NCBI GenBank assembly: GCA_021773795.1
Contig: JAJFJT010000036.1
Span: 124,001-188,000, forward strand
Length of the DNA stretch: 64,000 bases
Source of the DNA: Gammaproteobacteria bacterium
GTDB lineage: Bacteria; Pseudomonadota; Gammaproteobacteria; HK1
Direction of reading: 5' to 3'
Below the pieces are notes generated by a model. The model was not told where the DNA came from. It worked only from the letters and a program-made list of their open reading frames with translations, and made no database searches. The position numbers and the translations under genes are program-made. The stretch's first letter is position 1, and each line of letters opens with the position of its first letter. Below, one piece after another: positions 18,061-28,939 of the stretch.

Positions 18061-18076
18061 AGCATGTTCCGTGCCA
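18061..18076 (-). promoter_or_regulatory. sigma54 promoter of pilA
   Basis: On the minus strand TGGCACGGAACATGCT matches the -24/-12 consensus TGGCAC-N5-TTGC(A/T) at all but one base, with correct GG-GC spacing. It lies about 90 nt upstream of the pilA ATG, and the adjacent gene encodes a PilR-type sigma54 activator, the known regulator of pilA in pseudomonads. Confidence 0.85.
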
Positions 18077-18253
18077 ACGTCCATTCTGGATCTAACATTG
18101 CAAGACTCGTCTCACTTTGCGGGTCCAGTTCAGTGGCGTGATCGGCCAACGAAGGGAATTATTGAGTTGCTCACCTGCTGACCTTCAGCAGAATGTGCGC
18201 ATTTTCAGCAGCACTCTCTGGTGTTAAAGATAAAACAATGATCCTTAGGGAGC

Positions 18254-19561
18254 CTACTCCAATCCCAATTTCTGCAGCCGATAACGCAATGCCCCAAAAC
18301 TAATTCCGAGTTTCCGTGCCGCCGCGGTCTTGTTCCAGCGCGTCGCCTCCAGTGCCCGCAGGATGGTTTTCCTTTCAGTACTGACCAGCAGGCTATCCAG
18401 AGGTTTTGCAGATCCGGCCTCCTCCGAAACTTTTGGCAGATCAAGATCATCAGCCTCAATACGACTGCCCTCACACAGAGTCATTGCCCGCTCAAGAATA
18501 TTTTCCAGCTCCCGCACGTTACCGGGAAAGCTATATTCAACGAGCTGGCTCATGGCCTGCTCGCTGATTTCTGGCGGCTCACTCCCCGACTGACGCCCCA
18601 GGCGGGCAAGCACGTAGCTAGCCAGTGCCGGAATATCCTCAACCCGGTCCCGCAGGGCCGGAACCTGTAATTCGATAACGTTGATCCGGTAGTAGAGATC
18701 CTGACGGAATTGCCCCCCCTCAACCAATGCCGCCAGTTCCCTGTGGGTGGCACTTAACAAACGCACATCCACCGCCACCTCCCGTTGAGCCCCCACCGGT
18801 CGGACTGACTTCTCCTGGATGGCGCGTAGCAATTTCACCTGCATGTGCAAAGGCAGGTCTGCCACCTCATCGAGAAACAAGGTGCCACCATCGGCTGCCT
18901 GGAAGAGCCCCGGCTTGTCCGCTACCGCCCCGGTAAAACTGCCCTTGCAATGACCAAAAAACTCGCTCTCCATCAGAGATTCAGGGATCGCACCGCAGTT
19001 TACCGGGACAAAGGGGGCCTCTGCCCGTGGACCGTGCTGGTGAATCATGCGGGCAACCAGTTCTTTGCCCGTACCTGATTCGCCACTGATATAGACCGGT
19101 GCCTGGCTACGGGCTAATTTGGAGGCCTTCGTGCGCAAGGCAAGCATTAACGGTGACTCACCCAGCACCGTACCAACCGTCTCGCTACGCTCCGGCCCCA
19201 GTTTCAAGGCGCTATGCACCAGGCTGCGCAACACCGCCAAATCCACCGGTTTGGAGACAAAATCAAAGGCCCCCGCCTTGAGCGCCTCCACCGCCAGCTC
19301 CATATTTCCGTGGGCAGTGATCATCGCCACGGGCAAGCTCGGGCAATGCTGCTGAATAAAACGTACGAGATCTATGCCACTACCGTCCGGCAAACGCATA
19401 TCGGTGAGACAAAGGGCAAAGGAACGCTGCTCCAGCACCCGCCGCGCCTGCTCCAGATTCTCCACTGCAACAGATGGAATATCCATACGGCCAAGAGTGA
19501 TCTCCAGCAATTCGCGGATATCCGGCTCATCGTCGACGATCAGTACTTCGCGCTCACTCAT
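18254..19561 (-). CDS. pilR: sigma54-dependent response regulator PilR (NtrC family)
   Basis: 435 aa from ATG 19561, which overlaps the pilS stop (ATGA). Three domains: receiver (VLIVDDEPDIRELL, phospho-acceptor Asp in CLTDMRLPDGSG), AAA+ domain with Walker A GESGTGKE, the sigma54-contacting loop as GSFTGA, and Walker B GGTLFLDEVADLP, then a Fis-type helix-turn-helix (TAARKLGISFGALRYRLQKL). It activates pilA transcription with sigma54 after phosphorylation by PilS. The frame is open 18 codons upstream, but those codons lie within pilS and the homologous start is MSEREVLIVDD. Confidence 0.95.
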   Translation of the reverse strand: MSEREVLIVDDEPDIRELLEITLGRMDIPSVAVENLEQARRVLEQRSFALCLTDMRLPDGSGIDLVRFIQQHCPSLPVAMITAHGNMELAVEALKAGAFDFVSKPVDLAVLRSLVHSALKLGPERSETVGTVLGESPLMLALRTKASKLARSQAPVYISGESGTGKELVARMIHQHGPRAEAPFVPVNCGAIPESLMESEFFGHCKGSFTGAVADKPGLFQAADGGTLFLDEVADLPLHMQVKLLRAIQEKSVRPVGAQREVAVDVRLLSATHRELAALVEGGQFRQDLYYRINVIELQVPALRDRVEDIPALASYVLARLGRQSGSEPPEISEQAMSQLVEYSFPGNVRELENILERAMTLCEGSRIEADDLDLPKVSEEAGSAKPLDSLLVSTERKTILRALEATRWNKTAAARKLGISFGALRYRLQKLGLE

Positions 19562-21180
19562 ACCAACGGAACCTCCCGGCGTCTCGGATCGGAAAATGTA
19601 ATGCGAAAGCGGCAACCCTGCGGTTCAGGAATATGATCCAGGGCGGCTTGATTGGCGATACAGAGCTCCCTTGCAATAAAAAGACCCAGACCGGTTCCAC
19701 TACTTTCAGTGGTAAAAAAAGGCTCAAAAATCTGCTCCCCATCGGCCTCCGGGATACCCGGCCCATTATCACCCACCTCCAGACAAAGGCGTCCCGTTTC
19801 CGCAAGGGGGAAAACTGAAATAGCTATACTTGCCTCGGTGCCTCCATGGCGCAAGCCATTCTCCACCAAATTCCAAACCACCTGTCGCAACTGTGAGGGG
19901 TCAAAGCGAATCTCACCTACCCCAAGTTTGATATCCACGGCAATCTTTTCCTTGCCCACGCCATGATTGGCGACCACCTCGTCACAAAATTCCTGCAACC
20001 AGGCCTCCAGCGCCAGAGTCTCTATCGCCGTTGGCTGTTGCCGGCTTAGCCCAAGCACATCCTCAATGATAGCGTTCATACGCTGGCAATTATCCCGGAT
20101 AATTTCGATCAAGCGCTGATCGGCGTCGACCAGCCCGGGGGCCTCCCGCAGCAATTGCTCTGCATGCGATACGGCGCCCAGAGGATTGCGGATTTCATGG
20201 GCAATACTGGCGGTAAGTCGCCCCAGGGAAGCAAGCTTCAGCTGCTGTGCCCGCCGGGTAATCATCGTGGCATCTTCCAGAAAAACCAGCACCCCGGCTT
20301 CACCCCGATCTCCCAGACTGGCAAAGGAGGCCATGACCTGCACCGCCATGCCGCCGGCATGGAACAGGTGACTATTCCATCCATCCCCACCACGCCACTG
20401 CTCCAGTAACACGGCAAGTCGTGGACATAAAGCCTGCAAAGCCGTCCCCTCAGCACCCCCGGACAAAGCCAGCAAGCGGTGCGCAGATTCATTTAATAGC
20501 CGCACCCTCCCACCGGGGCCCACGGCCAGAATCCCTGATTGCATACGCCGGATAATATGCTCATTAAGTTGCGCCAACTTGGCCAGGTCCTGTTCCCGAC
20601 GGGCCGCCAGCGCCTCACTCGCCCTAACCCTGACAGCCAGACGTCGAGCGACATGCGCGACGGCAAAACACAGGGCGCCCAGAATCCCCGCTTGGGTATA
20701 GTTGCCCACTGGAAGATGCCCGCCAATCCCGACGTAGAGCTGCTGGCTAAGGAGTGTGAGGGATGCCATTGCTGCGAACAGCAAGGTAATGCGACTGGTA
20801 GCGAGTATGCTGCCGCCGGCAACTGCCACCAGTAATAGCATGCCAAAGCCACTGTTAATGCCACCACTCGCGTGCATTAACAGGCTGATGGCGACCACAT
20901 CAGCCATCACCTGCATCACTATCTGGGTGTCGAATTCCGGGCGCTGGCGATGAATAGTAAAGCTGCTAAAAATGCTAAAGGCAAAGTAAAATAACGCAGT
21001 ATTGCGAAACAGTACGATGTCTACCTGCCCCAGAGCGCGCGGCGCAACACCCCAAAACACCAGCACCAAAAACAGGCCGGAGAGCGTGGTACGGTAGAGG
21101 TTAAAGAAGTAAAGTGGCCGCCATTCCTTGTGGCTGGTGAGCGGCCACGAATTGCTTGGCGGTAGATTCGTTGCCTTCAC
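19558..21180 (-). CDS. pilS: sensor histidine kinase PilS
   Basis: 540 aa. An N-terminal membrane domain of about six helices (residues 25-185), a PAS-like region (about 205-310), a HisKA domain with SIAHEIRNPLGAV (phospho-acceptor His328) and a HATPase domain with NLVENGLRHG, DNGPGIP and TGLGLFIARELC. It is the inner-membrane partner of PilR; in Pseudomonas PilS senses pilin levels in the membrane. A 4-nt overlap couples it to pilR. Divergent from nadE. Confidence 0.93.
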   Translation of the reverse strand: MKATNLPPSNSWPLTSHKEWRPLYFFNLYRTTLSGLFLVLVFWGVAPRALGQVDIVLFRNTALFYFAFSIFSSFTIHRQRPEFDTQIVMQVMADVVAISLLMHASGGINSGFGMLLLVAVAGGSILATSRITLLFAAMASLTLLSQQLYVGIGGHLPVGNYTQAGILGALCFAVAHVARRLAVRVRASEALAARREQDLAKLAQLNEHIIRRMQSGILAVGPGGRVRLLNESAHRLLALSGGAEGTALQALCPRLAVLLEQWRGGDGWNSHLFHAGGMAVQVMASFASLGDRGEAGVLVFLEDATMITRRAQQLKLASLGRLTASIAHEIRNPLGAVSHAEQLLREAPGLVDADQRLIEIIRDNCQRMNAIIEDVLGLSRQQPTAIETLALEAWLQEFCDEVVANHGVGKEKIAVDIKLGVGEIRFDPSQLRQVVWNLVENGLRHGGTEASIAISVFPLAETGRLCLEVGDNGPGIPEADGEQIFEPFFTTESSGTGLGLFIARELCIANQAALDHIPEPQGCRFRITFSDPRRREVPLV

Positions 21181-21271
21181 GACATCCCCTGACTGACCCG
21201 ATACGACAGAACTATCCGGATAGCCTAACAGGCTGCCCTACAAGAACCACCATCCCGACAAGGCACCCGGC

Positions 21272-23279
<2,008 letters not shown>

Positions 23280-23321
23280 GATCACGATGCCGCAGACTGT
23301 CTAGATTTACCCTGTAGCCTA

Positions 23322-23440
23322 GATGAAATAAAGTGGAATCTGTTGCCACACCACCTCACGCCGCTTCTACCTCCCCGGATTCCGCTAACGCTGCATCCAG
23401 GCTACGTGCTGAGGCGCCCGTAGCGTCGCTTTATTTCACC
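23322..23440. repeat. REP-like palindrome and inverted-repeat-ended segment between glnB and bamD
   Basis: TGAAATAAAG near 23322 and its complement CTTTATTTCA at about 23430-23440 flank the segment; the right end includes the bamD stop. Inside, 23373-23405 read on the minus strand is the widespread REP-like form gtagcctggatgcagcg...aatccgggg, able to form a hairpin. It may act as the bidirectional end of the two convergent transcripts. Confidence 0.55.
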
Positions 23441-24204
23441 ACTAGCCCGCTAACCTCCGCTATCCCCTCGTGCTCCGGATAGTTGAGCTTGAGCACACGC
23501 AGGGCATCCGCGGATAGGTCATCGAGCTTCAGCAGCTTGTATGCCTTGGCCATCAACACCAGCGCATCGGGCATTGCGGGCGTTTGCTGATAGTTCTCCA
23601 CCACGTAGCGCGCCCGATTCACCGCGGCCACATAGGCACCTCGTCTCATATAGTACTCGGCAACATTGATTTCATGGCGTGACAAATTGTTGCGCAAGTA
23701 GAGCAGGCGTTTGCTGGAGTCCTCAGCGTAACGACTGTTGGGAAAACGCTCCACCAGCCGTGCAAATACCTTAAAGGATGCCCGTGCCGCTCCCGGGTCG
23801 CGGGAGGAATCATCCCGGGGGATGAAGCGATCGACAATGCCCTTGCCCTCATTAAAGCTGGTAAGCCCCTTGATGTAGTAGACATAATCGACGTTGGGAT
23901 GTGTCGGATGGAGCTTGATAAAGCGATCCGCTGCGGCAATGGCAGAGGCCGGTTCGTCAAACCTATAATAGGCGTAGACAATTTCCATCTGTGCCTGCTG
24001 GGCATACTGGCCAAAGGGGAAACGCGACTCCAGCTTTTGATAAAACTCGATGGCAGTCTCAAATTCGGCGCTATCAAGGGCCGACTTCGCACTGTTATAT
24101 AAACGCCTCGGCGACCAGTCACGGGTTGGGTCCGCCTCCTTCCCAAAGGATGAACACGCCGCCAGCGAAACCACTAAAAGCAAGATACTGAGTTGTCTTA
24201 ACAT
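23431..24204 (-). CDS. bamD: outer-membrane assembly lipoprotein BamD
   Basis: 257 aa from ATG 24204 (the frame is open nine codons further, but the signal peptide fits this start). Lipoprotein signal MLRQLSILLLVVSLAACSS with the lipidated Cys in LAAC, then five TPR-type repeats (LYNSAKSALDSAEFETAIEF through ALVLMAKAYKLLKLDDLSAD). BamD docks with BamA to insert beta-barrel proteins into the outer membrane. Divergent from rluD, the classic gammaproteobacterial arrangement. Confidence 0.95.
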   Translation of the reverse strand: MLRQLSILLLVVSLAACSSFGKEADPTRDWSPRRLYNSAKSALDSAEFETAIEFYQKLESRFPFGQYAQQAQMEIVYAYYRFDEPASAIAAADRFIKLHPTHPNVDYVYYIKGLTSFNEGKGIVDRFIPRDDSSRDPGAARASFKVFARLVERFPNSRYAEDSSKRLLYLRNNLSRHEINVAEYYMRRGAYVAAVNRARYVVENYQQTPAMPDALVLMAKAYKLLKLDDLSADALRVLKLNYPEHEGIAEVSGLVVK

Positions 24205-24258
24205 CCGCGTAGCGTAGCTGATAGCCAACAACAGGGTAAAGGAACCTCGGCTCTATTC

Positions 24259-25224
24259 ATGAACTCACCTGAAACTGTACGACTGGAACGTATCGTGCCG
24301 CCGGAATCGGCGGGACGACGTCTCGACCAGGCCCTGGCCGAACTATTTCCGGAATTCTCCCGCAGTCGCCTGCAAGCCTGGATTCGCTCGGGACTAGCCT
24401 TGGTGGATGGGGCCACCAATAAACGCCCCCGTGACCCGGTTCAGGGTGGTGAATGTATCCAACTGCAACCCATCTACGAGATCTCGGGAGCCCCCAAGGC
24501 GCAGGAAATTCCCCTCACCATCGCTCACGAAGATCCCGATTTGCTGGTGATCAACAAGCCCGCCGGGCTGGTGGTGCACCCAGGGGCCGGTAACCGCGAC
24601 CACACCCTGGTTAATGCCCTGCTCCATCACTTCCCGGAGCTTTCCGGCATCCCGCGCGCCGGGCTGGTGCATCGCTTGGACAAGGACACCACCGGCCTGC
24701 TATTGGTGGCACGTCGACTAAGCACCCATAAAGCACTGGTTGCCCAGCTGGCTGAGCGCGAAATTCATCGCCAATATGCCGCCATCGTGGTCGGACGAAT
24801 CATCGCCGGAGGCTCTGTTGATGCCCCCATTGGCAGGCACTCAAAGAACCGTACTCATATGGCGGTGGCGCAGCGAGGACGCGCAGCGGTCACTCATTAT
24901 CGTGTGCAACAGCATTTTCCGGCCCACACCCTGCTCTCGCTGGCTCTGGAAAGCGGCCGCACCCATCAGATTCGGGTGCACATGAGCCACCTCGGGCATC
25001 CTCTACTAGGCGACCCCACCTACGGCCGCCGGCTGCATATCCCCCCCGGTGCCAGTGCGGGGCTGGAACAGGCCTTGCGCACCTTTCATCGCCAGGCCTT
25101 GCATGCCTGCGCACTGGAATTCGAGCATCCGGGCAACGGCAAAACCCTGCGCATCGAAGCCCCTTTGCCCGCTGATATGCGTATGCTGCTGGAAGTACTC
25201 GGCGAGGCGAATAAAAAAGTGTGA
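24259..25224 (+). CDS. rluD: 23S rRNA pseudouridine synthase RluD
   Basis: 321 aa. It isomerises uridines 1911, 1915 and 1917 (E. coli numbering) in helix 69 of 23S rRNA. An N-terminal S4 domain (ESAGRRLDQALAELFPEFSR) is followed by the RsuA/RluA catalytic domain with the Asp of HRLDKDTTGLL and LALESGRTHQIRVHMSHLGH. The 3' end overlaps pgeF as GTGA. Confidence 0.96.
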   Translation: MNSPETVRLERIVPPESAGRRLDQALAELFPEFSRSRLQAWIRSGLALVDGATNKRPRDPVQGGECIQLQPIYEISGAPKAQEIPLTIAHEDPDLLVINKPAGLVVHPGAGNRDHTLVNALLHHFPELSGIPRAGLVHRLDKDTTGLLLVARRLSTHKALVAQLAEREIHRQYAAIVVGRIIAGGSVDAPIGRHSKNRTHMAVAQRGRAAVTHYRVQQHFPAHTLLSLALESGRTHQIRVHMSHLGHPLLGDPTYGRRLHIPPGASAGLEQALRTFHRQALHACALEFEHPGNGKTLRIEAPLPADMRMLLEVLGEANKKV

Positions 25225-25979
25225 GCGCAGCGGCGACCACCCCATGGATCACCCCCTCATGGCCAGCCCCGAAGCACGTCCGCGCCTGCAGCACCACCCG
25301 CGCAGCGGGCGTCAGCAGCGGCCCCTATGAAGGCCTCAACCTCGGCGACGCCGTCGGGGATGAAGCTGCAGCCGTGACCGAAAACCGCCGTATTCTCAGC
25401 ACCACCCTGGCCCTTAAACAACCACCCCTGTGGCTCTCCCAGCAGCACAGTAATCGAGTGCTTCCGGCATCGGAACACCGGCCGGGAATTGCTGCCGATG
25501 GCTGTATCAGCCAGCATCCTGGCGAGGCCTGTGTGGTACTGGGGGCAGATTGTCTCCCGGTACTGCTGTGTGACCTTGCCGGCACCCGAGTTGCAGCGGT
25601 TCATGCAGGCTGGCGTGGCTTGGCTGCAGGCGTCATTGAAGCCGCGGTAGAGGATCTGTCCGCCGAGCCAAGCACACTACTTGCCTGGCTCGGACCCGCC
25701 ATTAGTGCCCGTGCCTACGTGGTGGGTGATGAAGTCCGCGAAACCTTCCTGGCAAGGGACGCCGCTTCGGAAAGTGCCTTCAGCCCCACCGACCGTGGTG
25801 GCTGGCACGCGGATCTCTATCAGCTGGCCCGTCTGTGCCTGCAAAGGGCGGGCGTCAATAGAACCTACGGTGGCAATCACTGCACCTACAGCGAGCCCGA
25901 GCACTTCTACTCCTTCCGCCGCGACGGCATCTGTGGACGCATGGCCAGTCTCATCTGGATCAGCCATCAGCACCATTGA
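25221..25979 (+). CDS. pgeF: peptidoglycan editing factor PgeF / YfiH laccase-domain protein
   Basis: 252 aa starting at GTG 25221, overlapping the rluD stop. Family members bind zinc or copper and were described as multi-copper-like oxidases, purine nucleoside phosphorylases, and as enzymes preventing misincorporation into peptidoglycan stem peptides. The metal ligands are visible: His in QQHSN, Cys in LGADCLPVLL and His in AAVHAGWRGL. GGNHCTYSEPEHFYSFRRDG is the conserved C-terminal block. Usual neighbour of rluD and clpB. Confidence 0.93.
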   Translation: MSAAATTPWITPSWPAPKHVRACSTTRAAGVSSGPYEGLNLGDAVGDEAAAVTENRRILSTTLALKQPPLWLSQQHSNRVLPASEHRPGIAADGCISQHPGEACVVLGADCLPVLLCDLAGTRVAAVHAGWRGLAAGVIEAAVEDLSAEPSTLLAWLGPAISARAYVVGDEVRETFLARDAASESAFSPTDRGGWHADLYQLARLCLQRAGVNRTYGGNHCTYSEPEHFYSFRRDGICGRMASLIWISHQHH

Positions 25980-26002
25980 GGGGCTGAAAAAACTCGCCAC
26001 GC

Positions 26003-26030
26003 CTTGAATCCCCTGGAAATGGCCACATCT
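26003..26030 (+). promoter_or_regulatory. heat-shock (sigma32-type) promoter of clpB
   Basis: CTTGAA at 26003-26008 and CCACATCT at 26023-26030 with a 14-nt spacer match the sigma32 consensus (CTTGAA, CCCCATnT) at all but one base. It lies 43 nt upstream of the clpB ATG, between pgeF and clpB, so clpB can be heat-induced independently of rluD-pgeF. Confidence 0.85.
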
Positions 26031-26072
26031 TTCATTCCAGCAAGTGGCTGAAAAACACACAGGCTCGAACCC

Positions 26073-28655
26073 ATGCGTAGCGACAAATTGACCAGCAAAT
26101 TCCAGATGGCCCTCGCCGATGCCCAAAGCATCGCCGTGGGGCGTGACCAGCAATTCATCGAACCGCTGCATCTGATGAGCGCCATGCTCAATCAGGAAGG
26201 CGGCAGCATCGGCCCCCTTTTGCTGCAAGCAGGCGTCAATCTAAACGGGCTCCGCTCACAGCTTGGTACAGCACTTGAGCGCCTGCCCCGGGTCGAAGGC
26301 GCCAATGGCGACGTGCAGCCCTCCAATGAACTTCTACGATTGCTCAACGTCTGCGACAAGCTCGCCCAGGATCGTAAAGACCAGTACATCTCCAGTGAAT
26401 TATTTGCCCTGGCTGCCATCGATGATAAAGGCACCCTAGGAACGCTGCTACGCAGCAATGGAGCCGATAAAAGGGCATTGAGCGCAGCGATAGAATCCAT
26501 GCGCGGGGGCGAGAAGGTACAGGACCCGGGGGCGGAGGAGAACCGTCAGGCACTGGAGCGTTACACCATCGATCTCACCGAGCGGGCAGAGCAGGGAAAA
26601 CTCGACCCGGTGGTGGGTCGGGACAGCGAGATTCGTCGCACCATTCAGGTGCTGCAGCGGCGTACCAAAAACAATCCGGTACTCATCGGCGAACCCGGCG
26701 TGGGAAAAACCGCCATTGCGGAGGGACTGGCCCAACGCATCATCAACGGTGAAGTACCGGAGGGGCTGAAACACAAACGCCTGCTGTCGCTCGATCTTGG
26801 TGCCCTCATCGCCGGAGCAAAATTCCGTGGTGAATTTGAGGAGCGCCTCAAGACGGTATTGAAAGAGCTGGAAAAAGAACAAGGCCAGGTCATCCTGTTT
26901 ATTGATGAACTACATACCGTGGTCGGTGCGGGTAAGGCCGAGGGCGCCATGGACGCAGGCAATATGCTCAAGCCCGCCTTGGCGCGAGGCGATCTCCATT
27001 GTGTCGGCGCCACTACCCTGGACGAATATCGTCTGTATATCGAAAAGGATGCTGCGCTGGAACGGCGCTTCCAGAAGGTGCTCGTTACTGAGCCCACGGT
27101 GGAGGACACCATCGCCATTCTGCGCGGGCTTAAGGAGCGCTACGAGATCCACCATGGGGTCGATATCACCGATCCGGCCATCATCGCCGCCGCCACCCTT
27201 TCGCAACGCTATATCAGTGATCGGCAATTGCCCGACAAGGCAATTGACCTTATCGATGAAGCAGCCAGCAGCATCCGCATGGAAATCGATTCCAAGCCAG
27301 AGCCCATGGACCGCCTGGAGCGGCGCCTCATTCAACTGAAGATCGAACATGAGGCCCTGAAGAAGGAAACCGATGCGGCCTCCCTGGAGCGGCGTAGCCA
27401 ATTGGCGGACAGGATTGCTGAACAGGAAAAGGATTACGCCGACCTGGAAGAGATATGGAAGGCCGAGAAAGCCACACTCAACGGTAGCCAACACATCAAG
27501 GAAAATCTTGAGCAGGCACGCATGGAATTGGAAAGTGCACACCGAGCCAGCGATCTCACACGCATGTCAGAACTGCAGTATGGACGCATCCCGGCGCTAG
27601 AAAAACAATTGGCAGCTGCTGCTTCGGCCGAGCCCATGAAGATGCAGTTACTGCGTAACGCGGTCACCGAAGAGGAGATCGCGGAAGTCCTCTCCAAATG
27701 GACCGGCATACCGGTTACCGCGATGCTTGAAGGCGAACGGGACAAGCTGCTACGCATGGAGGAATCGCTGCATCGGCGCGTGGTGGGCCAGGAGGAGGCG
27801 GTGAGCGCCATTGCCGATGCGATCCGCCGCTCACGCGCTGGATTAGCGGACCCCAAGCGCCCCAACGGCTCCTTTCTATTTCTTGGCCCCACCGGCGTGG
27901 GAAAGACCGAATTGACCAAAGCGCTGGCACGCTTTCTCTTTGATAGTGAGGAGGCCATTATCCGCCTCGATATGTCGGAGTTCATGGAGAAGCACGCGGT
28001 CGCCCGCCTCATCGGCGCGCCGCCGGGTTACGTCGGCTACGAGGAAGGGGGTTATCTCACCGAGGCGGTACGGCGCAAGCCCTACTCGGTGATCCTGCTG
28101 GATGAGCTGGAGAAAGCCCATCCGGAGGTCTTCAATATTCTGCTGCAGGTACTGGAAGACGGCCGCCTCACCGATGGTCACGGCCGCACCGTCGATTTTC
28201 GTAACACCATCCTGGTGATGACCTCAAACCTCGGCTCCGAAGCTATTCAGGAAATGGCGGGCGAAGAAAATTACGCCACTATGAAAACCGCGGTACTAGA
28301 GGTGGTGAAATCTCATTTTCGCCCGGAATTTATTAATCGTATTGATGACTTGGTTGTATTCCACCCCTTGGGTAAGCAGCAAATCAGTGCCATTGCGGCA
28401 CTTCAGGTGGAGCTTCTGCGGGATCGGCTGCGGACACAAAATATGGATCTCACCGTGTCTGAAAAGGTGCTGGACCAGCTCGCGACCGAAGGATATGACC
28501 CAGCCTTTGGCGCCCGCCCCCTAAAGCGCGTGATTCAGACTCGTCTGGAGAATCCGCTTGCCCAGGCGCTGCTCAGCAGCACCTATGTCGCCGGAGATCT
28601 GATTCGCGTGGACTGGGAAGCAGAGGGCCCTGTATTCCATAAAGGGCTCCTCTAA
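26073..28655 (+). CDS. clpB: ATP-dependent disaggregase ClpB
   Basis: 860 aa, normal family length. It extracts polypeptides from aggregates together with DnaK. Clp-N domain (1-150), first AAA+ domain with Walker [10 protein letters not shown] (about 206) and [16 protein letters not shown], the coiled-coil M domain (about 410-525), and second AAA+ domain with GPTGVGKTE (about 604) and the pore loop GYVGYEEGG. The last codons, KGLL-stop, lie inside the left end of a dispersed repeat (28644-28796), so the extreme C-terminus was probably supplied by the repeat. Confidence 0.97.
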   Translation: MRSDKLTSKFQMALADAQSIAVGRDQQFIEPLHLMSAMLNQEGGSIGPLLLQAGVNLNGLRSQLGTALERLPRVEGANGDVQPSNELLRLLNVCDKLAQDRKDQYISSELFALAAIDDKGTLGTLLRSNGADKRALSAAIESMRGGEKVQDPGAEENRQALERYTIDLTERAEQGKLDPVVGRDSEIRRTIQVLQRRTKNNPVLIGEPGVGKTAIAEGLAQRIINGEVPEGLKHKRLLSLDLGALIAGAKFRGEFEERLKTVLKELEKEQGQVILFIDELHTVVGAGKAEGAMDAGNMLKPALARGDLHCVGATTLDEYRLYIEKDAALERRFQKVLVTEPTVEDTIAILRGLKERYEIHHGVDITDPAIIAAATLSQRYISDRQLPDKAIDLIDEAASSIRMEIDSKPEPMDRLERRLIQLKIEHEALKKETDAASLERRSQLADRIAEQEKDYADLEEIWKAEKATLNGSQHIKENLEQARMELESAHRASDLTRMSELQYGRIPALEKQLAAAASAEPMKMQLLRNAVTEEEIAEVLSKWTGIPVTAMLEGERDKLLRMEESLHRRVVGQEEAVSAIADAIRRSRAGLADPKRPNGSFLFLGPTGVGKTELTKALARFLFDSEEAIIRLDMSEFMEKHAVARLIGAPPGYVGYEEGGYLTEAVRRKPYSVILLDELEKAHPEVFNILLQVLEDGRLTDGHGRTVDFRNTILVMTSNLGSEAIQEMAGEENYATMKTAVLEVVKSHFRPEFINRIDDLVVFHPLGKQQISAIAALQVELLRDRLRTQNMDLTVSEKVLDQLATEGYDPAFGARPLKRVIQTRLENPLAQALLSSTYVAGDLIRVDWEAEGPVFHKGLL

Positions 28656-28796
28656 AAATACACTATCGTCGCAATACGGCGTTTCTGGCAAAAACGTTTC
28701 GCTTACATATAAATCATATGCTGCACTCAACTTTTTTACTCATGCCTTGTCTTGCTTGGAAACTTGAATTTCCAGAGGCCCCCTAAAGAGGCACCC
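28644..28796. mobile_element. MITE-like repeat family B, copy 1 (153 bp)
   Basis: Closely matches 37357-37496 over its length: both share cactatcgtcgcaatacggc, ctgcactcaactttttta and catgccttgtcttgc. The ends are inverted (gggctcctctaaaaa here; gaggcaccc at the right). This copy carries about 13 extra bases near the right end. Its left end includes the clpB stop codon. No reading frame. Confidence 0.85.
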
Positions 28797-28939
28797 AATG
28801 CCGCCTGAGGCAAACAAAAACCCCAAGCAAGCGCATTGTCCGTCAAAACATGCGGGGCTTTCCTGTGGCCAAATAAGGACTTATCCACTACTATTGAGCC
28901 GATTGTGGAGCACAGACTAAGGGAGATGTGCAGTCCTCC

